Positions 10,788 through 22,594 of a DNA stretch of 64,000 bases are shown here, in pieces (the first letter of the stretch is position 1; each line of letters opens with the position of its first letter). The stretch comes from Oopsacas minuta (taxonomy: Eukaryota; Porifera; Hexactinellida; Lyssacinosida; Leucopsacidae), in NCBI GenBank assembly GCA_024704765.1, contig JAKMXF010000021.1, forward strand, positions 25,637 to 89,636, given 5' to 3'. The position numbers and the translations under genes are program-made. The notes beneath the pieces were generated by a model, which saw nothing but the letters and a program-made list of their open reading frames with translations, ran no database searches and was not told the origin of the DNA.

Positions 10788-11185
10788 ACTTAAGTATGAA
10801 TATAATGTATATTTTGTAAATCAATAAGATAAATTCCACCATATGTGTGACGTCATAATTCTGAAGACGCCATAACTCTATAAATACAAGCCCTATAACA
10901 AAATTTTAAGTTCAAGGTGATGGCCAAATACGGATAACCCATATGTAATTAATAGATTTCATATGGCGATAAAGTCGACTAAAATGGATTTATTGAAGAA
11001 AAATTTAAAATTTCACATATATCAATGACGTCATAACTTGGCAGTTTTAAGCCATATACTTGTTATGACAAGATGCATTGGTTCCTTATGTATAATAATC
11101 TATATGTATAAATTCATTTCATATGGCTATCTCACACCAAAATAGCTATTCTCTACTAACTGGCCTATTAAACCACTGTGAGGTG

Positions 11186-12424
11186 TAATTGACTTAATCA
11201 AGAATCATTTACAAAGTGCTGAATGCCCAGAAGCAGATATGGTCGAGACTTTAATACGTAAAATATTTACAATATGTAAGTACATAGAATATAGTTGATC
11301 CATAAATTTAATTACTTATTTGGATTGAGAAATCATCTAAGGGAACTGATAAAGGGTACTAAATACTTCTTATCCCATAACCGCAAGATATTGTTAACAG
11401 TTCTCTTAAGATTACTGAAAATTTACGATTAGACTTCTGTATCTCTACTATAAAAAGCAAATAATCTGTAGATATGCATAAATGTATAGTAGGGTGCATC
11501 AGTTACCACATAAATTGAAAACAACACTTGGCTCAGAAGTTTTTATGAAATTCATATACTAAAGAATCATAATGTATAATTTCATTGGACTTCAACAAGA
11601 GTTAAGGGATGCACAATTCAATTATTCCAAAGCACAGGCATTGTAATGGGATTGTGCCGGAATTCAAGTACACTTAACGTAAAGTGTAAATCTGATAGGA
11701 CTGGAAACTACATACCATATGTTAGGTGTATCTAGGATGGTATGTATCTGCTTACAATACAGATTTACAGATAAAGGAAATAATGAGACAGGCCAATAGA
11801 ATCCTATTAGAACATCCAAATTCAAACGCCTAATATCTCTAAAACAGTGCAACAATGGCGATCAAATGCATTATTAGTAGAAACAAACAACTCAAATTGC
11901 TCAAATATAAGCTGAAACACAGTAGACATATACGAAGTACACTTATCGGAAACCATTCCACAGTGGGCAAATGAGTGGAAATAGGATAAATTTTGATGTG
12001 CTCAGATCTGAATAATCTGTTTTAACTAAATTCCTTACCTCCTAATACCTAGGCAGCCAAATTTTAAGACTTCAATGTCATCAGATACTTGAGTCATTTT
12101 GCTCTAATAGAATGTATATTTATCGAGGCCAAAATAGCATTTGATATTAGTGGTGAGCACACAAGTTTAATTGTGGTAAATTGCTAGACTAGTGATAATA
12201 AGCAAACTTTGCCTTTTCATTGTATAGTATATACACTTAGCTGTAGTTCTTTCATGTATTAGAGCTTGGTTCTACAGTGTGACACGATGAAATTGGGAAG
12301 ATGTTTAGAGATATCTTCATTTTCTATAACTAAACTAACTATACAACCAACATACACAACTACACTATCAAATCCACTAGTACTTAATCTTCTGACCGTG
12401 ACTCTTCTTTACTATAACTACCCT
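11186..12424. other. AT-rich stretch, no recognised gene
   Basis: No coding domain was identified. A TACAGTGTG sequence at about 12273 resembles the outer end of Tc3-type terminal repeats, but no matching right end was found. Confidence 0.4.
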
Positions 12425-13330
12425 TTTCCTCATAGATTTTCAATATGGCTTCAAAAATTCAATAGAAATGTTATCCAAGACTTCGTTGACTACACTGTCA
12501 AGCTAGTCAAGAGACTTGGGAGCTCTCAAATCCAGCTGGATTTTATCCAGGCCCATAGATTTTCAATTGGACTGAGATCCGGACTACAGGCGAGCCAATC
12601 CATTCTGATTATACCTTCCTTCTGCATGAAATCTTTGGAAATCTTGGAGGTATGCTTAGGATCATTGTCCTCCTGAAAAATCCAACCATCAGGATAGAGA
12701 ACTTGACTCTGAACTATTAAGCACTCGTTTAGAATTCGACACTACCCCAAACTAGTTAAATTTTCTCGAAATATCTTCAAAGGGAACGTGCCACGAGCAG
12801 AAAATGCCTCCTAAACATGAAGCTTTTGCGTGTGCTTGGAGGTGGGTTTCACTGGGTGTTCGTCCCTCTTGTACCACAGGCAGAACTTTCCTTGTGATAA
12901 CTAAATGGACATTTTGTCGCTGAATACGACCTTCTCCCAATCCATAACACGCGTCTGTCCATATGCTTCTGTGTGAGGAACGGAATTGGTTTGGCAACCT
13001 TTCTGGTGTCACAACCTCTTGAGTTTTTGTCTCACGCTCTCCCTGGAGTACGTATTCGAACGTGTGGTGTTGAATTTGCTTGTCAACTTCCTAATAGACT
13101 TTTGTTTGTTGTTTCGAGCTAGTTTGCCAAGTGAAATGATATCGTTCTTGCTGATAACTCTGCTTTTTCCGGAACCTCTCTTCCTCTCAATTGAAATCTC
13201 GGCTCGGAGTTTAGAAATTGTTTGATAAACTGTGCTCTTCGGAATGCCTGTGCGACAAGAAACCTCCATCGCATTCGTAATACCGGACAGGTATAAGGTC
13301 CTAACATGTCTCGGTGCATTTGCTCCATTA
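12425..13330 (-). pseudogene. Tc1-like transposase, DD34E, heavily broken
   Basis: Reading on the minus strand from about 13330: the helix-turn-helix pair (RTLYLSGITNAMEVSCRTGI, KRGSGKSRVISKND, FNTTRSNTYSRESVRQKLKR), a frame-broken middle (12720-13010), then the catalytic end with QEDNDPKHTSK and SPDLSPIENLWAWIK. Between the D of EDND and the E of SPIE I count 34 residues, the Tc1 spacing. The C-terminus fades near 12425. Several stops and frameshifts are present. No terminal inverted repeats could be paired, and the neighbouring DD37D element at 13447 may have cut off or separated its 5' end. It is older than its neighbours. Confidence 0.85.
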
Positions 13331-13446
13331 TTTAGAGCTAGTTCGATATGAAATTCAAATGATATGAGAATAATTTTCAACAAAAATAACAGAAAATATT
13401 TAAATATAATATACAATTTAGCTTTTACAATAGTTGGAATGAAATA

Positions 13447-14710
13447 CAGGGTAAAGCATAAGTTCTGCAACAAGTATAAAGTAGTATATTTCTTATTTTA
13501 CCATAATAGTTGAAATTCGTAGTGAATTAGTGAATATACATACTAAGGATACGAAATTAATCTAGTTTTTCGAATGTATTGCCCTTTGCTGCGATACATA
13601 GGCTCAATCGCTTATAGAAATTATCGACAGCAGCACGCAACACGTCCTCACTGATTAAATCCCACTCTCTTCTCAAGGAGACTTCAGACTTTCGACGTTC
13701 TTGTGAGGCTTTGCACATACTCTGGACTCTAAGATGGACCATATACAGAAATCCATAGGGTTTAGATCTGGAGAAGAGGCCGGCCATTCTTTAGTTGATA
13801 TAAATTCCGGTACATTGAGTTTCAACCACTCAGATGTCATTTTAGCTTTGTGGGAGGGAGCGGAATCTTGCTGGAAAACCCAATGCGTGCCATTGAAGTG
13901 CTCACAAGCCCAAGGCTTCAATGCATTGTCTAAAATGCTCTCTACATACACCTCTTTGTTAATTTTCACCCCTTTGTCAATGAACACCAGAGGTGTTCGA
14001 CCATCAGAGGTAATAGCTCCCTAACCATGACCGATGCCGGTTTTTGAGTTCTTTTGATTGTGCGTATTGATGACGATATAGACTTTTGATCTGGAGCAAG
14101 AATTCGACCGTTTTGGCGATTATATGCCATTTCTACGGTAAAAATCTTCCCATCGGAGAAGACAATACTCTGGTGCGTGCCACCAGTGAACATTTTTCTC
14201 AGAATCAGACATTTTTCATACCTACGCCTCTTATTCACCTCAGAAATTAACTGTACCTCTCTAAATTTGTAGCATTTCAAGCCTAAATCCTCTTTTACTA
14301 TCCTCGCCATGCTTTGGATGCTTCTAACAGGATTCTTCCTGACCCCATCCCGGACGAGCTTCCTAACAGCAGGAGTACGAACAGAACGAGGTCTACCTTT
14401 TCTGAACATGTCCTGGGTACTGCCAGTCTCCTTGTAACGTTTGATGGTACGGTAGACTATCCATCTGTTTATGGACAGTATTTTTGATATTACGGAGGAT
14501 GCCTTGCTTTCACTATGACACAAGATTATCATTGACCGTTTTGCTTCTTTGTCCATAAATCAAAAAAATTTTTCTAGTAGGACTCAATACTCTAAATATT
14601 GTTTAAAAAGATATTGAAGATAATATATGATAAATAAATATCCACTTAAAACCATTCGCAGAACCTCTAGCTTAATTTAAATTTTTGTTGCAGAACTTAG
14701 CCTAACCCTG
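13447..14710 (-). mobile_element. Tc1/mariner DD37D element, copy 1, 1,264 bp
   Basis: The left end reads CAGGGTAAAGCATAAGTTCT and the right end, inverted, CAGGGTTAGGCTAAGTTCT. Both continue GCAACAA. TA flanks lie at 13445-13446 and 14711-14712. It carries one transposase on the minus strand. Its ends share CAGGGT and TAAGTTCTG with copies 2 and 3 (30273 and 47507). Confidence 0.92.
13557..14556 (-). pseudogene. DD37D (maT-like) transposase, copy 1
   Basis: It starts MDKEAKRSMIILCH at 14556 and contains the DNA-binding region (INRWIVYRTIKRYKETGS, KGRPRSVRTPAVRKLVRD). The catalytic residues are in FSDGKIFTVEM, VFQQDSAPSHKAKM and SSPDLNPMDFCIW, and I count 37 residues between the second D and the D of NPMD. 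The C-terminus (EDVLRAAVDNFYKRLSLC) ends at 13557. Only two frameshifts are needed (about 13970-13990 and about 13690), so it is one of the better preserved transposases here. Family members transpose at TA sites. Confidence 0.9.
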
Positions 14711-14712
14711 TA

Positions 14713-14790
14713 CATTGGCAGTGTTAGAAAAGAATTCTAAAGAGTACATGTGTATAGACATGTGATATATCTACGAATACAACGAGTGGA
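14713..14790. other. Junction between DD37D element and truncated hAT
   Basis: About 80 bp with no assignable origin. The expected left end and BED finger of the following hAT element are missing. Confidence 0.5.
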
Positions 14791-16247
14791 ATGGACTTTA
14801 GAACATATGGTTACGTTATAACAAGCAAAATAACCAGAATGATTGGAGCAGATGCAGTAAAAAAACTAAGTTCGCTGTCAATTTCAGATAACACTGTTCA
14901 GCGCAGAATTCAAGAAATGTCAGAGGATATTAAGAACCAAGTTGTGGAGCAAATCAAACAGTCACCCATCTTTGTTTTGCAATTAGATGAGTCAACTGAT
15001 ATTTCTTCTTGTGCTCAGCTGATGATATATGTACGTTATATCCACGATTCTAACTTCAAAGAAGAGTTCCTGTTTTGTCAGCCACTTGATTCTCAAACAC
15101 GTGGAATTGATGTTTTCAACAAAGTAGATACCATTTTGTAAAAGAAGGTCTCGATTGGAAAAAAGTTGGGGCTGTTTGCACAGATGGCGCTCCTTCTATG
15201 TTGGGGAGCCATTCTGGGTTCCAGACACGCGTTAGACAGTATGTCCCAGATGTGAAAACAAATCACTGTATGATTCACCGAGAAACCCTTACAGCGAAGA
15301 CTTTGCCAGCCTCGCTAAGTGTTATCTTGCAGGAGGTAATTAAAATAGTCAATTTCGTTAAAAGTAGCGCACTCAACACTCGTCTCTTCAGAAATCTTTG
15401 TTTAGATATGGATGCTGCGCATATGAATCTGTTAAATCACACTGAAGTTAGATGGCTTTCAAAGGGCAATGTTTTGAAACGTGTTCTAGACCTCAAGGAA
15501 GAAACAACAGAATTTTTAAAACTCCAAAAGCGGACGCATTGGCATGATTTATTCGTAAATCACGAATGGATTACTAGACTTTGTTATCTTTTCGATATTT
15601 TTGAAAGACTCAATACTCTGAACCTCTCATTGCAAGGTAAAGATAGTAATATTATGGATTTTGTAGACAAGCTTTCTGCCTTTCAAGCAATGCTTGACCT
15701 CTGGAGAAACAAGATAAATGGTGGTAGGATTACAATGTTTTCTCACCTCTGTAGCTATGTTGAAGATTGCGAAATTAGTATCAGCGAAGCTTTGCAAAAT
15801 GACATTGCAACGCATTTGCAATCACTTAAAGATGAATTCTCTAGATACTTTCCAGAAACAACAAAATCCAAATTTAATCTTGTTCGAAATCCTTTTCTGG
15901 CCAAAATAGATGACAGCATTCCTGATAATCACGATGCAGTACAGGAGGATTTCATCAAACTTGTAAATGATTCAGGAGCACAAACATTATTTCCAAGAGT
16001 TGATTTGCCATCTTTTTGGAGTTCTATGCTTGGAAGCTATCCAATAGTATCACAGATTTCCCTGAAGTTACTCATGTCATTCCCATCAACTTATTTGTGT
16101 GAAGCGGCTTTTTCTAGCATGCTAGTAATCAAAACTAAGGCTAGAAATAGACTTGATGTCAAACCAGATCTACGCTGCTGCTTAGCAATAACACAACCTA
16201 GAATTCAAAAGCTAGTTGATGAAAAACAACATCAAAAATCACATTAA
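14791..16247 (+). pseudogene. hAT transposase (ZBED5-like), N-terminally truncated
   Basis: The first frame (to 15141) has SISDNTVQRRIQEMSEDI and the conserved FVLQLDESTDISSCAQLM. A one-base shift near 15138 leads to the second frame, which has GAVCTDGAPSMLGSHSGF, NHCMIHRETLTAKTLP, TEVRWLSKGNVLKRVLDLKE and the C-terminal FPSTYLCEAAFSSMLVIKTK block, and ends at 16247. These motifs are those of ZBED5/GTF2IRD2-like hAT transposases. The N-terminal BED finger is absent. Except for the single frameshift the rest is open, so decay is recent. It is related to the element at 51201 but clearly distinct in sequence. Confidence 0.88.
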
Positions 16248-16428
16248 ATAATCATGTGTGATGATTATTAGTATTGTAGATGTGGTAAATTTAGATTAGA
16301 ATAATATATCCAAGTTGAGAACATACATTTTGAAATTTACGTTTTGGTTATGCCTTCATCGGGTGGGGCGCGAACGCTTTAAAAAGTTGGAAAGTGGGTC
16401 GTGGTCAGAAAAAGGTTGAAAACCCCTG
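14791..16428 (+). mobile_element. hAT element, 5' truncated
   Basis: The right end, inverted, reads CAGGGGTTTTCAACCTTTTT, a standard hAT terminus of the CAGNGGTTCTCAACC type, ending at 16428. The adjacent 8 bp is CACCAGCC, but no copy of this or of the left terminus is found upstream. The transposase starts within its middle, so the 5' half including the BED finger was lost by deletion or rearrangement near 14713-14790. Confidence 0.78.
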
Positions 16429-16436
16429 CACCAGCC

Positions 16437-17940
16437 CAAATTTAACAGAATTCTAGGGACGTGAAATAACGCGACGGTCATCATTTTAAAAATTCTATCT
16501 GAGCCTCCTGACATTTTTGAAATTTAAATTTTCTAGAAAATTGATTTTTTGTGTTTTCTGATAATACATTACAGCAACAATGAATAACACAGAGAAGCTT
16601 TCGATTTTCTCAGCTCCCAAACTCCAGTTAGAGCGGCAAGTGATCAATTTATGTAGTCTTTCCAATTTCAAGAGAGCGATATTTACTGACTAAGGAGGAA
16701 ATTCGGAGCCCTTAAGTCTGACAGACATGCCCTCCAAAAGAACAAGGACTTAGTATCTTCGAAAGAGATACGATTTCATTCCTTGGAAATTGATTGTGCT
16801 CTGAAAAAGAGAATTTCCAATGATCGTGTAATAATTGAGCTGATTTATCCACTAAAATAAGTAAACCTCTATCTCAATTAAATACCAAGGGATTAAAAGT
16901 CAGATTAGCTCCTTTGCTAAACCACCACATAGAAATAATTGCCAGAAGAGAAGAAGTTGATAGAAAAACCTACGCTTCTCTAGCTCTACAGTTTGTATCT
17001 AACCTGACACATCACCATAAAACGTTCTATTTGCAAAGAAATCATTTCGTAAGGGTCTTTTGACAATGCAAACAAATACATACCTATTAAGAAATGAATA
17101 TTTCTCATTGACAAACTTGAAATGGGAAAACGAAAGTACATTGATCTCAAAAGAACTTTGAAATCGGAGAATGTTACTTCCCGTCCAACAAAGATGTGGC
17201 TCAATATCGATCTGAAATACGTTCAGTAATGAATTACAGTTCGTTCTCAATGAAAATCAGCTTATCATATAGGGTGTTAAGAAATTGATGCTCTAGTCAC
17301 TAAATCTACAATAATGTAACCATAGTTTCAGTGTTGACTCTTATGAAATACACAAACTCATATTTCATTTTGACAACCAATTTAGACAATTTTAGTATAT
17401 CACTCTCAGTCAGAATGCCAATTTCTATTTAGTATATTATTAAACCTGATTGGACAAATTATAGCATACACTAATGATCAGAGAAGCTAGTTCCGCCACA
17501 AGAAGCAGGGCAGTCGGAGTGTATTGCGTGGAATGACTCAAAAGGGGTTTCATAGAGCTTAGGAGTAATTATTTGAACAATTCGACGTTGGTTGAGCCGC
17601 AATAAGTCAGGATGTTCCCACGAAAACAAGCATGGACGCGGACGCAAATCCAAATCCCAAAAATTGCTAAAATCGTCATTACAAAACCGATTAGCAAAAG
17701 ACATCAATCAACGCGGAGATTGGTTAAGCGCTTACACACCAAGGGATAGCCAGGGTCTCATGTAACAGTACATATAGATAAAGAAGCAATCGAACTGCGC
17801 GCATCCCTAAACTCTTGCTGAATTCCAATGAAATTGTAAATTATGAATAGTTAGATTATTAATAAATTGTAAAAGACGATTAATGAGTCGTTGCCAATAT
17901 AAAGGGCAAGTGGTGCATATATGTATATGTTCAGAATTGA
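16437..17940. other. AT-rich stretch, no recognised gene
   Basis: Short frames at 16986-17250 and 17471-17707 (minus) show no known motif and I do not support them as genes. Nothing repetitive was recognised. Confidence 0.35.
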
Positions 17941-18099
17941 TTGAAGAAACTTGGAGACTGCTTTAAGGCATACAGGGGAATTTTGGGCTTGGCTCAGACA
18001 AGTTCGAGACTTGAACGAAAATTAATAATTGTGAACAAATTATGATGTCATTGTGACATACTGGGATTTCAAAAATCACATTCTAGCCACTGCTCAGCC
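17941..18099 (+). repeat. Dispersed repeat family 1, left module only
   Basis: It begins TTGAAGAAACTTGGAG, contains GGCATACAGGGGAATTTTGG and GAGACTTGAACGAAAATT, and ends CACTGCTCAGC. The order and spacing match 7181-7345. The right module is absent. Confidence 0.6.
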
Positions 18100-20920
18100 T
18101 TCAGATAATTAATTTTTTGGATAAAATGGTGTCGAAATTGGAAAAGAAGAAATGACTACTTGCAGCGATATAGCAATAAATGAATTTATTGACAGGAAAT
18201 TGAAGGATAATGTCGTTTTGAGAGATGATAATCAAAATAAAGTGGTCGTTGCAGACAATTCGTAACATTTTGACAAGGCAATCCAAAAAAGTGAAGAACA
18301 AATCACGAAGTAGGAGAGAAATTCCATTGATATGCAGATATTGGCAATGAGATTAAACCTTTGGGCGGTCAAATTTTGTCCATCTACAGACATTACTGAT
18401 TCAAAGATTATAAAGAAAATGAAATGAATCTCCACAACCAAATCACTTGAAAGCGAACTTAGTATAACAGACCTAAATACTAGTGGCACCAAGTTAGTCA
18501 ATATATATTATTTAACAAAGTGAAGAAAAACAGAACGTAATAGAATTGTAGGGAGTAATATCAAAGTGCTTATCAGAAAATCAATAGTGCTGACTCAACT
18601 ACAGGATTATCGGCATTTTACATAAAGCAAAGAAATGATTAAATCATAGAATAAAGAAAATTATTAAGAATGTGAGATAGGAAAGGTCAATCATCAAATC
18701 ATCGAATATTGGGGAAAGTCAATAAAATAAAATTGATTGGAACCAAAAAATTGTATCTAAATGACAACTGCAATGCAATGAATAAAAGTTGCTAAGTACT
18801 CTTTAAATTCATATTGTTCTTATGAAAAAGTATTGAGCTACAATAATTATACAGAGCAATAATTTTGAAAATGCTCAATCAAAGGAGACATAAATTGAAT
18901 ATTTAGAAAAAGTGAGTAAATTTCACATATCCAGATTGCACTATGTCGTTTGAGTAAAAGTTTCATTAAGGTACCAAAATACCCAGGAATGTGGTTTGAG
19001 TGATATGTTCTCTTGGGTAGCATAAACCCCAAAATGTCGTTGGCGAAATAATGGCTTTATAGACTTAAAGTACTATATGCTCAATAAGAATTGAATATGA
19101 AAGTATTGTCAAGGTAGTTTAGAATTCTACGGGTTATGATTGTGAAGTTCAATAGAATGAATGATAAAAAGTATTGTTTGAAGTTAAGTTCTGTAGAGAA
19201 GGCAAAAGTGGTATCAATATAGCTGTCACGTGACAATTCTGGGAAGGTATTCGAATTCTTATGATAAATTGAGTTCAGGGATCACAAGAATTGGGAATAT
19301 ATTCGGTGAAACAAATATTCAGATCTGAAAATTATGAAAAAGTATTGGACTCACTTAAATATATACTGCCATAAATAAAGGGTAACTGTGAACTAAACAA
19401 CATAATTGTGGAAGACAGCTCGAACAAGTCAATCGACATCTGCAAAATATAATTGAAGACATCAATATCAACCATTGAGTCTATTAAACGAGACAAGATT
19501 CGCGTTTGTATTTTCCTGTGGTTGTAATCATGTGATAATTTGAAATCTTTAGAAATCCTAAAAGCAATAAATTGTCATATTACAGTGTATATTCGATAAC
19601 TCGAACCCTCTAAATCTGGTTGAGATAGTGGATGTCGAGTTAACAGATGCGAGAAGTACTACGTACTTGTAACACAGTGGGAAAATAGGCAGAAGTTGAG
19701 ATATATTTGACCTGCTTACCATACTCAATAATTTCAGAATGATATCTTTCCCATAATTCAAAATTTTATACTAGTGGGTCTTCAGCTCATTGAGTTATGG
19801 TAAATACTTAAGAATGGAAAAAATCAATTTTCGAAAATAACAACACGTGGTTTTACAATCAATTCAAAGAAATGATTTATTTCATATTGTGCATATGAAT
19901 GATTGCACTAAACCCTACATGATTGTGTATTCAAATCTAGAGTGCCTATTGAAATTATAAGATTTGGATGTGATTCTCAAACTTTTCAAATATTGGTTGG
20001 AAATCGGGTGGAAATATCCGTTTCGGACATGTTTGCACCTTCCATCCAAGGTCCTAAACTAATCGTGACCAGTTGTGCCAGATAGTTTATACAAATATAT
20101 AGGAAGCTGAACATAATGACACAAATATTATATGACTTCTAGATACACTCAGGGTATTCGACTGCATACCACCACAAAATTTGGAAAATCAATTCATTTT
20201 GAATATATTATTTAGATAAAATCTAATAAATATGGATTATCTTGGCAAGGATTTGTTCTATTCATTTCTAAACCCTCACCCGCTGGCCATTTAACATAGT
20301 ATCCATGGGATAAATCTGCAAACTATACGAGGATGTTAGCAAATTATGAAAACGAACTGTATCTGCATTCCATTGATTTCCTGATTTGTTATTAGCTATT
20401 TTACCTTACCTAATACATATTCCAATCTAACGTCGTTATGATCTTCTCATAATACAATAGATTGGGGATATAAGAGTGGAAATTCGGATTTATCGAAAGT
20501 TTCACCACAATATCAATTCATTTGTATAACTCATGGGTTTTCAAAATTCATATATTACACAGCCCAACATAAATGAAACACATTTTGGAGCCTCAGGATT
20601 TGGCCCTATTTTAGAGTATATTTGATTTGCTGATTTCAATACTAGCATTGGTTTTCCTTCATCTGCTCTAGTATTTGAGTTTGAATATATACCCTTAAAT
20701 ACAAATTCGCGTTTAATGTAGGCTTAATTTGGGATGGTACCCTAAGTATATCATGTTTCTTTAATAAATCAAAACAATTTTGTGCCTGACTTAAGAATTG
20801 AAACATTGCGCCTTTCATTTATTCTAGAACTTAATCATGCATGGTTAATTTGTTGGATATAATTGTTATCATATAATATTGATTTCCATTTCAAATACTA
20901 ATTTGTTATTGTTGTATTAC
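18100..20920. other. Long AT-rich stretch, no recognised gene
   Basis: About 2.8 kb in which I see no coding domain, terminal repeat or tandem array. Short frames in 18100-18500, 18847-19032 and 19558-19761 are not supported as genes. Confidence 0.35.
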
Positions 20921-22594
20921 ATGGTTTCGTCACGAAGAAGTTGTTTGAATAATCCAAATGTATTCTGGTATATATGTGGTAGCTATGCTATGAAAAAACA
21001 GCAAAACCTATTTCTGACTTAGTTAAGAAGGCATATCTTGCTTATTTTGGAGTGAAGCTTGGAAACCAAGATAAACTATGGACCCAACACATAGTATGTA
21101 AAACTTGTACGAGCATCTGGGGCAATGGACCAGTGGAAGAGGAGAAGTCTGAAGTTTGGTATACCAATGGTTTGGGGAGCCAAAAAACCATTATGATGAT
21201 TGTTACTTCTGCATTGTCAACATCAAGCGCATCAATTGTAAGGATAAGAGTAATTGGACACATCCTGACCTAGAGTCAGCGAGACGACCTATTCCACACT
21301 CAGATGAGATGCCCATTCCGGCTTCGAGCCTTCATAAATGATTCAGATATCCCTCATGAAGCAGAATCTTATTCGAGTAATAGTGATTTTAAAGATACTT
21401 CATCAATGCCCCCCCCCCAACGCGTTGATCAACTCGAACTGAATGATCTGATCAGGGATCTTGACCTCTCGAAAGAATCTTCTGAAGTAATGATATCCAG
21501 GTTGAATGGCAAAAATTTACTCCATCCTGGAACCAAGATTACATATTATCGTAACAGAGAACAGTCTTTACTGCCTTACTTTTGCAACGACAATGGTCTA
21601 CTTTGGTACAATGATGTTCGAGGTCTTTTAGGAGAATGGGGTACCAGAATACAGTCCAAATGAATGGCGCAATTTTATCGACAGTTCTACTAGTAGTTTG
21701 AAATGTGCTTTGCTCCATAATGGGAACAAATATACTTCTATTCCAATTCATAACCCAACTAGTATGAAGGAGGAATATGAGTCAATCAAACAAGTTTTGG
21801 AGAAACTGAAATATTATGTTCATCAATGGGTGATTTGCGTTGACTTAAAGATGGTTAATTTCTACTTGGCAAGCAAAGTGGCTACACAAAATACCCATGC
21901 TTCATTAGTCTTTGGGATAAGCGAGCAAGAAATGACCACTGGACGAGAAAAGATTGGCCCTTGAGAAATAATATGATAGTGGGAGAAATGGACATCATTA
22001 ACAAACCTCTGATTATAAACAGGGAAATCTCATTCTTCCACCACTGCATATCAAACTGGGCGTCATGAAACAATTCGTCAAAGCTCTGAATAAAGATGGT
22101 TCTTGCTCCCATTATCTATGCAGTTAATTTCCTGAACTTAGCACCGAAAGCTCAAAGCTAGAATATTTGATGGCCCCAAGATTAGAAAGCTCATTAAAGA
22201 CACATGTTTTATTAGTTCTATGAATTACACTGAATCTGAAACTTGGTCCGCATTTCAATTAGCCACACAAATATTTTTGGGAAACTACAAAGCAGAAAAT
22301 TTCGCTAAATTAGTAGGAAACAAGCTCTCGAAATTCAATAATATTGGCTGTAAGATGGACATCAAGGTTCATTACCTCCATAACCATTTAGATCATTTCC
22401 CGGCTAACCTTGGTGACCTAAGCGAAGAACAAGGAATAAGGTTCCATCAAGACATCAGGGTAATGGACGAGAGGTACCAGAGAAGGTGGGATATCCACAT
22501 GATGGGATATTGATTTTGGAGTCTTCAGCGAGATTGTCCAGGCAAATCTCACTCAAGGGTGTCCCGGAAGAGACGCTATTTAGACATTGATTGA
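20921..22594 (+). pseudogene. Repetitive arthropod protein family of unknown function
   Basis: It starts MVSSRRSCLNNPNVFWYICG at 20921. After a frame break it reads VKKAYLAYFGVKLGNQDK and HIVCKTC, then YDDCYFCIVNIKRINCKDK, DLESARRPIPHSDEMPIP, YRNREQSLLPYF and YSPNEWRNFIDSST. The C-terminal part (about 22144-22594) reads FDGPQIRKLIKDTCF, FLGNYKAENFAKLV, VHYLHNHLDHFPANLGDLSE, EEQGIRFHQDI and SRKRRYLDID before a stop. I know this as an uncharacterised protein that occurs in many copies in arthropod genomes. No catalytic motif is evident to me. Paired cysteines (C-x2-C near the start, C-x2-C in DDCYFC) suggest metal binding. At least six frameshifts or stops are present. No terminal repeats were identified. 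Confidence 0.7.

Larger units (their letters stand above)
7877..11180 (+). mobile_element. Transib/RAG1-like transposon with RSS-heptamer-like ends, 3,304 bp
   Basis: The right end, read inward, starts CACAGTGGTTTAATAGG, and its first seven bases are the consensus heptamer of V(D)J recombination signals. The left end starts CTCAGTGGTTTAGGAGC, the same with one base changed in the heptamer. The 5-bp target duplication AGGTG is exact (7872-7876 and 11181-11185), matching the 5-bp duplications of Transib and RAG transposases. Inside is a single RAG1-like transposase in the plus direction. A non-coding 3' third (10788-11173) contains two TGACGTCATAA motifs (about 10850 and 11025) and several CATATGGC motifs. 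No RAG2-like (kelch) gene was seen in the element. Confidence 0.9.

Noticed and set aside
12270-12290. TACAGTGTG as the left terminus of the Tc1 relic at 12425-13330
   Set aside because: No matching inverted end was found near 13330-13445 or beyond the neighbouring DD37D element.
16986-17707. Minus-strand frames as small genes
   Set aside because: They contain no recognised motif and are short for this composition.
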